A DNA stretch of 64,000 nt, taken from NCBI RefSeq assembly GCF_001457795.1, contig NZ_LN898207.1, forward strand, positions 1 to 64,000. Direction: 5' to 3'. This document shows positions 48,214-56,004 of this stretch, one piece after another (within the stretch, counting starts at the first letter, position 1; every line of letters begins with the position of its first letter). The position numbers were made by a program, and so were the translations under genes. This DNA is from Olsenella massiliensis. Lineage in GTDB: Bacteria; Actinomycetota; Coriobacteriia; Coriobacteriales; Atopobiaceae. The notes beneath the pieces are model-generated. The model was not told the DNA's origin and made no database searches. It worked only from the letters and a program-made list of their open reading frames with translations.

Positions 48214-50085
48214 ATGGCAACGGCACGAGAGAAGGTGGCACGGTTCGGTAAGTTCTTATCGGGCATGGTCATGCCAAACATCGGCGCCTTCATCGCCTGG
48301 GGCTTCTTGACAGCCCTGTTCATCGAGACGGGTTGGATACCCAACGAGCAGCTGGCGACCGTCGTCGGCCCCATGCTCAAGTACTTCATCCCCGTGCTCA
48401 TCGCCGGCCAGGGCGGCTACGCCGTCGCCGGCAACCGCGGCAGGGTCATCGGCGGCATCGCCGTGTTCGGCGCCATCATGGGCAGCGACTACACCATGCT
48501 CATGGGCGCCATGCTCATGGGACCCTTGGCCGGCCTGGTCATCAAGAAGTGGGACGAGTGGGCTGACGGCTGGAAGCCCGAGGGCCTCGAGATGCTCGTC
48601 GACAACTTCTCGCTCGGCCTCATCGGCCTTGGCCTCGCCATCATCGGCTTCTTTGGCATCGGCCCCTTCATGGGCGCCATCCTCGTCGTGTTGCAGGCCG
48701 GCGTCCAGGCCCTTGTCAACCTTGGCCTGATGCCCCTGCTCGCCATCTTCATCGAGCCCGCCAAGGTGCTCTTCCTCAACAACGCCATCGGTAACGGCAT
48801 CTTTGTTCCCATCGGCACCGAGCAGGTCAAGTCCGTCGGCGAGTCCATCATGTTCATGCTGGAATCCAACCCCGGGCCTGGCGTCGGCATGCTCCTTGCC
48901 TATGCCGTGCTCTGCCGTGACAAGGACACGAAGCAGTCCGCGCCGGGCGCCATCATCATCCAGTTTTTGGGCGGCATCCACGAGATCTACTTCCCGTACG
49001 TGCTCATGAACCCCCGCGTCATCATTGGCCCCATCGCCGGCAACATCGTCGCGATCCTGTTCTCGGTCATCTTTGGGCTCGGCCTCGTCGGCCCCGCCTC
49101 GCCCGGCTCCATCATCGCGTTTGTCTCCATGTCGCCCAAGAGCCAGGTCCTGCTCATCCTCGTGGACGTCATCCTTGCCGCCGCGGTCTCCTTCTTCGTG
49201 TCGGCACCCTTTGTCCGCAGCTACGTCGCCGTCGGGTCCGACGATGACGTCGACGGCCAGGGAGCCATCGACGCAGGGTCCGCCGTTGACCCCACCGCAG
49301 GCGCGGCGAGCGCCGTCTCGAAGATCGTCTTTGCGTGCGACGCCGGCATGGGGTCTTCCGCCATGGGCGCGACGCGCTTCTTCCGGCGCGTCAAGGAGAT
49401 CCGCCCCGACATCAAGGTCGAGCATGCCTCCGTGGACGAGATTCCCTCCGACGCCGACGTCATCGTCTGCCAGAAGATGCTCGCCGAGCGGGCTCGCAAG
49501 GCCGCCCCTCAGACCGCGCAGTTCGTCGTCATCGGCAACTTCATGAACGACCCCGCGCTCGACGCTCTGCAGACCCAGCTCACCACCAACGTGCAGATGC
49601 AGCACGCCGCCGTCGCGGCCACCAACGCCGCGTCGGCAGCCATCGAGGGCGCCGGCGGGGAGGCCGCCTGGAACATCGGCGCCGCTGACGTCTCTCTTGG
49701 CAACGTCGCCGCCGACAGGGAGTCTGCCATCCGCGCCTGCGGGGCGATGCTCGTCAAACGCGGCTACGTGGACGAGGCCTATGTTGACGCCATGGTCGAG
49801 CGCGACCGCGAGGTGAGCGTCTACATTGGCAACGGCGTCGCCATCCCGCACGGCACCAACGAGGCAAAGAGGCACGTCAAGTCCACGGGCGTCGTCGCGA
49901 TGCAGTTCCCTGAGGGCATTGACTTCAACGGCGAGAAGGCCTACGTGCTCTTTGGCATCGCCGGCAAGGGCGACGAGCATCTGCAGGTTCTCGCCAAGAT
50001 CGCCGACGCGCTGTCCGACGAGACGCGTGCCGACAAGCTCCGCACCGTCACGGACGTGACGTCATTCCTCAAGGTCCTGGGGTAA
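48214..50085 (+). CDS. mtlA: PTS mannitol-type EIICBA, all domains in one protein
   Basis: 623 residues. Domain order C-B-A as in E. coli MtlA. The EIIC part (1-335) has the GGIHEIYFPYVLMNPR loop, with the essential glutamate at residue 257, the same number as in E. coli. The EIIB phospho-cysteine is C375 in FACDAGMGSSAMGATRF, and the EIIA phospho-histidine is H546 in VAIPHGTNEAK. This strongly suggests mannitol or a close hexitol as substrate, giving the hexitol 1-phosphate. It is divergent from fruK and the dehydrogenase. The usual mtlD and mtlF/mtlR genes are absent. Confidence 0.94.
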   Translation: MATAREKVARFGKFLSGMVMPNIGAFIAWGFLTALFIETGWIPNEQLATVVGPMLKYFIPVLIAGQGGYAVAGNRGRVIGGIAVFGAIMGSDYTMLMGAMLMGPLAGLVIKKWDEWADGWKPEGLEMLVDNFSLGLIGLGLAIIGFFGIGPFMGAILVVLQAGVQALVNLGLMPLLAIFIEPAKVLFLNNAIGNGIFVPIGTEQVKSVGESIMFMLESNPGPGVGMLLAYAVLCRDKDTKQSAPGAIIIQFLGGIHEIYFPYVLMNPRVIIGPIAGNIVAILFSVIFGLGLVGPASPGSIIAFVSMSPKSQVLLILVDVILAAAVSFFVSAPFVRSYVAVGSDDDVDGQGAIDAGSAVDPTAGAASAVSKIVFACDAGMGSSAMGATRFFRRVKEIRPDIKVEHASVDEIPSDADVIVCQKMLAERARKAAPQTAQFVVIGNFMNDPALDALQTQLTTNVQMQHAAVAATNAASAAIEGAGGEAAWNIGAADVSLGNVAADRESAIRACGAMLVKRGYVDEAYVDAMVERDREVSVYIGNGVAIPHGTNEAKRHVKSTGVVAMQFPEGIDFNGEKAYVLFGIAGKGDEHLQVLAKIADALSDETRADKLRTVTDVTSFLKVLG

Positions 50086-50198
50086 TAAGGCCCTAGGGCA
50101 GCAAGGCCCTGGGGTGGCAAAGGCGCAGGGCGTGGTCCTTCCGGGACTGGGCACCGAACCAGTCCCGGATCGACCTCAGGTCGGTCCCGATCCAGCGA

Positions 50199-50316
50199 GC
50201 GCCACGCCGCAAGAAAGCGCCACGCTGCAAGAAAGCGCCACGCTGCAAGAAAGCGTCGCGCGGCAAGAAAGCGTCGCGCTGCAAGAAAGCGCCACGCGGC
50301 AAGAAAGCGCCACGCT
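50199..50316. repeat. 18-bp tandem repeat, six copies plus a partial
   Basis: Units of the type GCGCCACGCTGCAAGAAA run from 50199 to 50306, with a partial seventh. Copies differ at a few positions (GCGTCGCGCGGCAAGAAA). It lies in the 1-kb gene-free stretch 50086-51101 after mtlA. Open frames across it read as hexapeptide repeats on either strand, and no start or coding signal supports a gene. Confidence 0.95.
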
Positions 50317-50361
50317 AGAGCTAATAACTGATTGGCACCCTTGCACTCTGCGGTGCCCCAT

Positions 50362-50400
50362 ACGGGAGCGGCCGGTGGAAAGACCACGAGCCGCTCCCGT
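50362..50400 (+). terminator. terminator hairpin downstream of mtlA
   Basis: ACGGGAGCGGC (50362-50372) pairs perfectly with GCCGCTCCCGT (50390-50400), with a smaller inner stem GTGG/CCAC, followed by CTTT. It sits about 280 bases after the mtlA stop, beyond the tandem repeats. Confidence 0.65.
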
Positions 50401-50564
50401 CTTTGCGCTGCTTGCCACGTCGCGCCTTTCGGCGCGAAACGGCGCGACGCAAAATGTCTACTGAAGCCGTCAGCAATCCGAAAATGACAGCGAAAAACCG
50501 ACCCGAGAACGACGCCAGAGTCAGTCCGGGAAGCGAGCCGGAAATCAACCCGGGGACTGCCCCC

Positions 50565-50628
50565 TGGCAAGCTGGCCCTTGGCAAGCTGGCCCTTGGCAA
50601 GCTGGCCCTTGGCAAGCTTCCCCTTGGC
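50565..50628. repeat. 15-bp tandem repeat, four copies
   Basis: TGGCAAGCTGGCCCT is repeated at 50565, 50580 and 50595 without change; the fourth copy (50610) has TCC for GGC near its end, and a partial copy follows. The repeat unit shares GGCAAG with the nearby 18-bp array. No coding function is evident. Confidence 0.95.
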
Positions 50629-50677
50629 GGCAGTCGCTACTCGACAGGCCGAAGGATACCTCTGAGACCACAATCCA

Positions 50678-50776
50678 GGAGATTATCAATGACCAAAACG
50701 GGGCTGTCCTGTCGCTAATTTTGCGTTTCCCCAGGATTCGCAAAATTAGTGACAGGACGCAGCGCTTCTGGTCATT
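50678..50776 (+). repeat. hairpin repeat family B, copy 1 (B1)
   Basis: A 99-bp element with outer arms AATGACCA (50688-50695) and TGGTCATT (50769-50776) and an inner 19-bp stem (50707-50725 with 50739-50757, one G-T wobble) around a 13-base loop. It matches copy B2 at 52836-52933 in the opposite orientation at about 73 of 99 positions, including an identical 24-base core (50716-50739). Confidence 0.9.
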
Positions 50777-50864
50777 AAATTCTGGACGCTGATGCACCTG
50801 GCTCCCTGGGCACCCGGCCCTCTGGGCGCCTGGGCACCTAACCACCCGGCGTCCGTACCTCTCG

Positions 50865-50942
50865 TTAGCCAAAACACGACGGACATATCAAAATATCGCT
50901 GAAATTGACCGCATTTTGTAATGTATGTCGTGTTTTGGCTAA
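50865..50942 (+). repeat. hairpin repeat family A, copy 1 (A1)
   Basis: A 78-bp element with perfect 16-bp terminal inverted repeats TTAGCCAAAACACGAC (50865-50880) and its complement (50927-50942). The inner arms also pair (ACATATCAAAAT with ATTTTGTAATGT, 10 of 12), so nearly the whole element folds into one hairpin. A second, inverted copy is at 52571-52646. It is much more AT-rich than its surroundings. Confidence 0.92.
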
Positions 50943-51101
50943 AGCGCCTCACACGACCATGTTGCGCTTGGCCGTGATGCCTGGAGTATCCTAGGCGCAT
51001 GAGGTCCGACCAAACGAGGCCCTGGCCCGGGAGGTCCCGGCCTAGAATGCCTTAAACCCGCAACCCCCGGCCGGAAGGCTCCCCCAATCCGAGAGGCACC
51101 T

Positions 51102-52394
51102 ATGCAATCCCCCGACAACTCCAGCGCCACGTCGCCCGCCGGTGGCCTCCTTCGCGAGATTTTTGGCAGCCACCACAGCGGACAGCGAGGCGGTCTTGAC
51201 ATCCTCAAGTTCATCGGCCCCGGATTTCTCGTGACCGTGGGCTTCATTGACCCGGGCAACTGGGCCAGCAACATGGCCGCAGGCTCAGCGTTTGGCTACT
51301 CCCTGCTCTGGGTGGTCACCCTATCCACCGTCATGCTCATCGTCCTGCAGCACAATGCCGCGCACCTGGGCATCGCCACCGGCCTGTGCATGAGCGAGGC
51401 CGCGACGCGCCACCTCCCCCGCTGGGTCTCGCGACCCGTGCTCCTCACAGCCGTGCTCGCGACCCTGGCAACCACCATGGCCGAGGTGCTGGGCGGTGCC
51501 ATCGCCCTCAACATGCTCGTTGGTCTCGACCTGCGCCTGGGCTCCGTTCTCGTGGGGACCGCGTCGCTCTCCCTGTTGCTGACCAACTCCTACCAGCGCG
51601 TCGAGCGCTGGATCATCGGCTTCGTGTCGCTCATCGGCATCTCGTTCCTCATAGAGCTGGCCCTCGTCAAGGTGAGCTGGGCGCCGGCCGCCGCCGGATG
51701 GGTGGTCCCCACCCTGCCCGGCGGGTCCATGCCTATCGTCATGAGCGTCCTGGGCGCCGTCGTTATGCCGCACAACCTCTTTTTGCACTCCGAGATCATC
51801 CAAAGTCGCCACTTTGAGACCAAGGGGGACGACGCCATCAGGGAGCGCATGGACTACGAGTTCACCGACACCCTGTTCTCCATGATCGTGGGCTGGGCCA
51901 TCAACTCCGCCATGGTCATCCTTGCCGCCGCCACATTCTTCCAGCACGGCATCCTCGTGGACGACCTCGCCCAGGCGGCGTCGGTGCTCGCGCCCATGGT
52001 CGGCCCCGCAGCGAGCCTCATCTTTGCCCTGGCCCTGCTCATGGCGGGACTTAGCTCCTCCGTCACCGCCGGCATGGCGGCGGGCACCATCACGGCAGGC
52101 ATGTCGGGCGAGCCGTACGACATCCGCGACCGTCACTCGTCGCTCGGCGTCATGGCCACCTTCGTGCTGGCGGTTGTAGCCATTTTCTTCGTGCGGGATG
52201 CCTTTGAGGGGCTCGTCTGGTCGCAGGCGCTGCTGTCCGTACAGCTGCCCGTCACGATAGTGCTGCTCATCTGGCTCACCTCGTCGCATCGGGTCATGGG
52301 ACGCTACGCCAACGGACCCTCCCTCAAGCTGGTCCTGTGGGCCATCGCGGCCATCGTCATCGCCCTCAATGTGATGCTGCTGCTCAACGTGTAG
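51102..52394 (+). CDS. mntH: Nramp-family divalent metal (Mn/Fe) transporter
   Basis: 430 residues, start preceded by GAGAGGCACC. It imports Mn(II) or Fe(II) with protons. The metal-site motif DPGN is at residues 50-53 (GFIDPGNWASNM), and the helix-6 motif is GAVVMPHNLFLHSEII with the conserved A and M ligands. Eleven hydrophobic segments are seen. The DPGN/A-x-x-M set is that of true transition-metal transporters. The gene stands alone and is flanked on both sides by hairpin repeats in mirror order. No MntR gene or obvious MntR/DtxR box was recognised nearby. Confidence 0.95.
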   Translation: MQSPDNSSATSPAGGLLREIFGSHHSGQRGGLDILKFIGPGFLVTVGFIDPGNWASNMAAGSAFGYSLLWVVTLSTVMLIVLQHNAAHLGIATGLCMSEAATRHLPRWVSRPVLLTAVLATLATTMAEVLGGAIALNMLVGLDLRLGSVLVGTASLSLLLTNSYQRVERWIIGFVSLIGISFLIELALVKVSWAPAAAGWVVPTLPGGSMPIVMSVLGAVVMPHNLFLHSEIIQSRHFETKGDDAIRERMDYEFTDTLFSMIVGWAINSAMVILAAATFFQHGILVDDLAQAASVLAPMVGPAASLIFALALLMAGLSSSVTAGMAAGTITAGMSGEPYDIRDRHSSLGVMATFVLAVVAIFFVRDAFEGLVWSQALLSVQLPVTIVLLIWLTSSHRVMGRYANGPSLKLVLWAIAAIVIALNVMLLLNV

Positions 52395-52570
52395 GGCGCG
52401 TCGTGGCGCACCGTCGCACGCGAGCAGCCAAAGGGAGACGGGCCAGCCCCCCAGGCCACACGCGAGCTTCTAGACAAGTTGAATCGCACGCGCGGGCCGG
52501 TCGCGTCGCCCGGCGCACGGGCCGGACAGCCCGCCGCTCCGGGCGACCTACTGGTGCGCGTCGGACGCCG

Positions 52571-52646
52571 TAGCCAAAACACGACATTCGTTACAAAAAA
52601 CGGCAAAAACCGGCAATATTTTGATACGTTCGTCGTGTTCTGGCTA
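52571..52646 (-). repeat. hairpin repeat family A, copy 2 (A2), inverted
   Basis: TAGCCAAAACACGAC (52571-52585) pairs with GTCGTGTTCTGGCTA (52632-52646) with one mismatch. The 46-base interior matches the reverse complement of A1 at 33 positions, with an identical ATATTTTGAT block, so this copy is inverted relative to A1. A small inner stem CGG/CCG is also present. Confidence 0.9.
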
Positions 52647-52835
52647 ATGAAGGCGAGGGTGTCACGACACGGAGGGCGCTATGGCGCTGATTGACGCGGC
52701 ATGATCCCCGCCGGCAGCACGAATCGGGCAGCCCGGCGCGGGCAGCTCGACACAGGCAACCCGGCGCGGGCACCAGGGTCCGCGCCGGAGCCCACGCCGG
52801 TGGCGCGCTGGAGCCCACACCAGAGGCGCGATGCT

Positions 52836-52933
52836 AATGACCAGAAACACTCAATTTTGGCACTAGTTTTTTGAATCCTGGGGAAACGCAAAATTACTGA
52901 CAAAAAGCTCGCGCCGATGTCATTGATAATTCC
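52836..52933 (-). repeat. hairpin repeat family B, copy 2 (B2), inverted
   Basis: It aligns with B1 only when reverse-complemented: AATGACCAGAA at 52836-52846, the 24-base core at 52873-52896, and the TTATCAATGAC-type end at 52919-52930. The stems are less perfect than in B1. Between A2 and B2 (52647-52835) are short GC-rich near-repeats (CCCGGCGCGGGCA twice; GGAGCCCAC twice). No gene is seen in 52395-52977. Confidence 0.85.
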
Positions 52934-52977
52934 TGGGATACAGCTGCAACTGTAGCCTCCGGCTGCCAGGGCCGACC

Positions 52978-55128
52978 CTATGCCAGCAGCCTGCGCCCCA
53001 GCGCCCCTCGCACGATCGCGGAGCAGCACAGGTACGTGACAAGCAGGTACCCCCCATAGACCACGACGACAATGCCGACGGCGAGCGACACGGGAACGAG
53101 GGGCGAGACGCCAAGGGCCGAGAACAGGTTGCGGTTCATGACCCAGATGACGCAGGCCGTATGGCAGAGCGCAAGTGCCAGCGGCACCAGGAAGTACAGG
53201 AGCGTCTGGGTGCGCACGCTTCCCAGGACCTGCCTCCTTGTGCAGCCGAGCTGCGCGAGCGTGCGATAGCGCCCCACCGAGTCGACCGTGGACGAGAGCT
53301 GCTGCACGGCCAGCACGGACCCCGCCGACACGAGCAGGACGAATCCCAGGTAGAGCGCGAGGAAGGTGATGAGCATCTTGAAGCCGAGCGCCTCCGTGCG
53401 CGTGGAGCTGGCCGAGTCCGCGAAGCTCAGCGGCCAACGCCCCGTTCCATAGTCATACCCCTCTCGAAGGTCCTCCTCGGAAGGCGGGAGAGCCTCGGCA
53501 AACGCCTTCTCCATGAGCGCCTCTGCCTGGTCGGCATCGACGCCGTCCGCATATCGCACGTTGAGGATGCTCGTGTCGGGCAGGCCCCTGGTGGCACGCA
53601 GCGCGTCGATGACGTCGTCGGGCACGACGAGGACGCACTGCACGTCGGGCAGCTGCGTCACCCGAAGCACCTGGCGCACGAGCTGGCGCGACGACCTGAG
53701 CTCGACGCCCCCCACGCGCAGCGTCCCCCCGTAGGACGAGACCGCCTCGGACAGGCCCTTGGTGAGGTCAAGGCAGTTGTCCACGGCGTAGGTGCCCGCA
53801 GGCAGCGTCACCGGAGGATGCCCCGACAGGGCGCGCGTGGCGTTGAGCTGGCTCACACCGATGACGGAGACGCCGTAGCGCAGGAGGGTGGCATCCTTGC
53901 CCAGCGCCGAAGACTCGACGTCGTAGCCCACCGTCTGCGCCAGCTTACCCCCCGTGAGGTCGGGATCCGACCATATGTCCACCTGGGCGCTCTGACTCAC
54001 CAGCTCGCGCCAGGTGGCGGAACGAGTCGCAAAGTAATCCGCCGCGCTCCAGTTTGAGGCGTCAAGCCGCTCGCGCGCGTCCTGGGCCCTGTCGGTGTAC
54101 TGGTCGAGGTCGGCAAAATGAAACATGGGCGCGACGATGGAGTGGTCAAACTGCGTCCCCTCCTCGAGGGCCGAGGAGAGCACCGAGGACACGCCCATGC
54201 CCACCGAGAACGACGTGACGCCAAAGAAGAGCAGCACGCACACGATCCAGAGCGAGACGAAGGCCGTGTTGATGCGAGAGGCGAGCTGGCGCATCGTGAA
54301 CGGTGACAGTCCCCTCAGATAGAGGCCGCGCGTGCGTCGCACGATGCCGACGACAAGGCCCGCCACCGAGGACACGAACAGCAGGGAGCCCACGAGCATG
54401 AGCGCCGTCGCGGCGGAGAACTTGGCATCGGTCACGTCAAGGAGGCCGTTGAGGGCCAGCAGCCTGTAGGCGTACGCCAACAGCGCGACGCTCGCCACGA
54501 AGCACAGCGCCGAGGGCAGCACCCCGCGCACGCCCACCCGCTCTGACGCGCTGCGAGCGGACAGGAGCGTCGCCAGCCGGCAGCGACTCACCTCAATGAC
54601 ATTGAGGACGCCCACCACGACGAATATGACGGCAAAGCACAGAACGGTACGGCCGAGCGCGGTCGATGACAGCACGAAGCGGTAGGAGGAGAGGTCAAGC
54701 GAGAACATCGACATGCTCGCAAAGCACAGGAGCTGCGAGAGCACGACGCCCAGGGCGAGGCCCGCCGCGAGCGAGGAGAGCCCCACGAGAGCGGTCTCGA
54801 GAAGGACGATGCCCGCAACCTGGCGCGCCTTCATGCCCAGCAGGAGGTAGGTGCCAAGCTCATGCTTGCGGCGGCGAAGGATGAAGCGGTTGGAGTACGC
54901 CACCAGAAAGCCGAGCACGCACGCCACGGCCACCGAGAAGAAGGCCATCACGCGGTCGATGGTGGCGACCATGTCCGGGTTGCTGGCGTTGACGTCGGTC
55001 ATGAGGCGCTGGTCGGCGATAGAGTTGAAGGCGTAGAACACCATGACGCCCAGCAGGAGCGTCACAAAGTAGATGGTGTAGTCCCGGGCGCTGCGGCGCA
55101 CGTTTCTGACGGCGAGCCTAGCCAACAT
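52978..55128 (-). CDS. BceB-like ABC transporter permease (FtsX domains)
   Basis: 716 residues from the ATG at 55128 (MLARLAVRNVRRSARDYTIY, the typical BceB start). About ten membrane helices: one, then pairs, with FtsX blocks RRRKHELGTYLLLGMKARQV and TLAQLGCTRRQVLGSVRTQT. A large extracellular domain of roughly 220 residues lies between helices 7 and 8, the part that binds peptide antibiotics in BceB. It overlaps the end of the ATPase gene by 11 bases. With the ATPase and the two-component system it forms a BceRSAB-type module. Confidence 0.92.
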   Translation of the reverse strand: MLARLAVRNVRRSARDYTIYFVTLLLGVMVFYAFNSIADQRLMTDVNASNPDMVATIDRVMAFFSVAVACVLGFLVAYSNRFILRRRKHELGTYLLLGMKARQVAGIVLLETALVGLSSLAAGLALGVVLSQLLCFASMSMFSLDLSSYRFVLSSTALGRTVLCFAVIFVVVGVLNVIEVSRCRLATLLSARSASERVGVRGVLPSALCFVASVALLAYAYRLLALNGLLDVTDAKFSAATALMLVGSLLFVSSVAGLVVGIVRRTRGLYLRGLSPFTMRQLASRINTAFVSLWIVCVLLFFGVTSFSVGMGVSSVLSSALEEGTQFDHSIVAPMFHFADLDQYTDRAQDARERLDASNWSAADYFATRSATWRELVSQSAQVDIWSDPDLTGGKLAQTVGYDVESSALGKDATLLRYGVSVIGVSQLNATRALSGHPPVTLPAGTYAVDNCLDLTKGLSEAVSSYGGTLRVGGVELRSSRQLVRQVLRVTQLPDVQCVLVVPDDVIDALRATRGLPDTSILNVRYADGVDADQAEALMEKAFAEALPPSEEDLREGYDYGTGRWPLSFADSASSTRTEALGFKMLITFLALYLGFVLLVSAGSVLAVQQLSSTVDSVGRYRTLAQLGCTRRQVLGSVRTQTLLYFLVPLALALCHTACVIWVMNRNLFSALGVSPLVPVSLAVGIVVVVYGGYLLVTYLCCSAIVRGALGRRLLA

Positions 55129-55927
55129 GGGACGCACCCCCGCCCAGGAACGACACGACCTCCATGATGCGGCCGAAGTATCCCTTGCGGTCGTCGGTGC
55201 CGCAGACCACCTCGTTAAAAAGCGTCCCGTCCTTGATGAAGACCGTGCGCTGCGAGAAGGACGCCGCGTAGGCGTCATGCGTCACCATCATGATCGTCGC
55301 GCCGGCGTTGCGATGGATCTTCTCGAGCGTCTCCAGGAGCACCCGGGCGCTCTTGGAGTCGAGCGACCCCGTGGGCTCGTCGGCGAGGACGAGCGAGGGG
55401 GCGCCCACCACGGCGCGCGCCGCGGCGACGCGCTGCCGCTGGCCGCCCGACATCTGGTGGGGATACTTGTCGAGCACGTCCATGACGCCCAGGCGCTCGG
55501 CGACCACGCGCACGCGCGGGCCGATCTCCACGGGACGCGACCCCTTGATCGTGAGCGCGAGCGCCACGTTCTCAAAGCCCGTAAGCGTCTCGACGAGGTT
55601 GGCGTCCTGAAAGATGAACCCCAGGCGCTCCCGACGAAAGCGCGCGAGCTCCCTGCCCCTGAGCCTCGTCACGTCCTCGCCGGCAAGGCGGATGCTCCCC
55701 GACGTGACGGCGTCTATGGTCGCCACGCAGTTGAGCAGCGTGCTCTTGCCGGAGCCGCTCGGCCCCATCACGCTCACGAACTCCCCGTCCCTCACGGTAA
55801 GGCTCAGGTCGTTAAGGGCGGTGGTCATCGCCCCTCCCCTGCCGTAGACCTTGCCGACGTTGTCTATGCAAAGAAGGTCCTCTCGGGCATGACGTCCCGA
55901 TGACGGGCGTACGACATGTGCAGCCAT
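55118..55927 (-). CDS. BceA-like ABC transporter ATP-binding protein
   Basis: 269 residues from the ATG at 55927 (AAAGGAAGTGTC upstream). Walker A GPSGSGKST is at residues 55-63, the signature is MSGGQRQRVAAARAVV, Walker B is LVLADEPTGSLD, and the H-loop is MMVTHD. It powers the BceB-like permease, whose start it overlaps. A C-terminal extension of about 35 residues (KGYFGRIMEVVSFLGGG) follows the standard fold. Confidence 0.95.
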   Translation of the reverse strand: MAAHVVRPSSGRHAREDLLCIDNVGKVYGRGGAMTTALNDLSLTVRDGEFVSVMGPSGSGKSTLLNCVATIDAVTSGSIRLAGEDVTRLRGRELARFRRERLGFIFQDANLVETLTGFENVALALTIKGSRPVEIGPRVRVVAERLGVMDVLDKYPHQMSGGQRQRVAAARAVVGAPSLVLADEPTGSLDSKSARVLLETLEKIHRNAGATIMMVTHDAYAASFSQRTVFIKDGTLFNEVVCGTDDRKGYFGRIMEVVSFLGGGASHVG

Positions 55928-56004
55928 GACACTTCCTTTCATGTGGTTGTCCCCATGCTACGGAAGCGTCTTGCCCAAAGCCATCGAACGGTCTTACCCC
56001 TTCC

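Noticed and set aside
50114-50464. Open frame across the 18-bp tandem repeats (hexapeptide repeat on the plus strand, hydrophobic repeat on the minus strand)
   Set aside because: No ribosome-binding site, no family resemblance, and the frame is kept open only because the repeat unit is a multiple of three; it also runs into the terminator hairpin.
50746-52694. Shared peptide (SQNTT ... VVFWL) encoded by both family A repeats
   Set aside because: The copies differ mostly by residue-changing substitutions (about nine changed codons against two silent ones), and the conserved ends are simply the terminal inverted repeats. Structure, not protein, explains the conservation.
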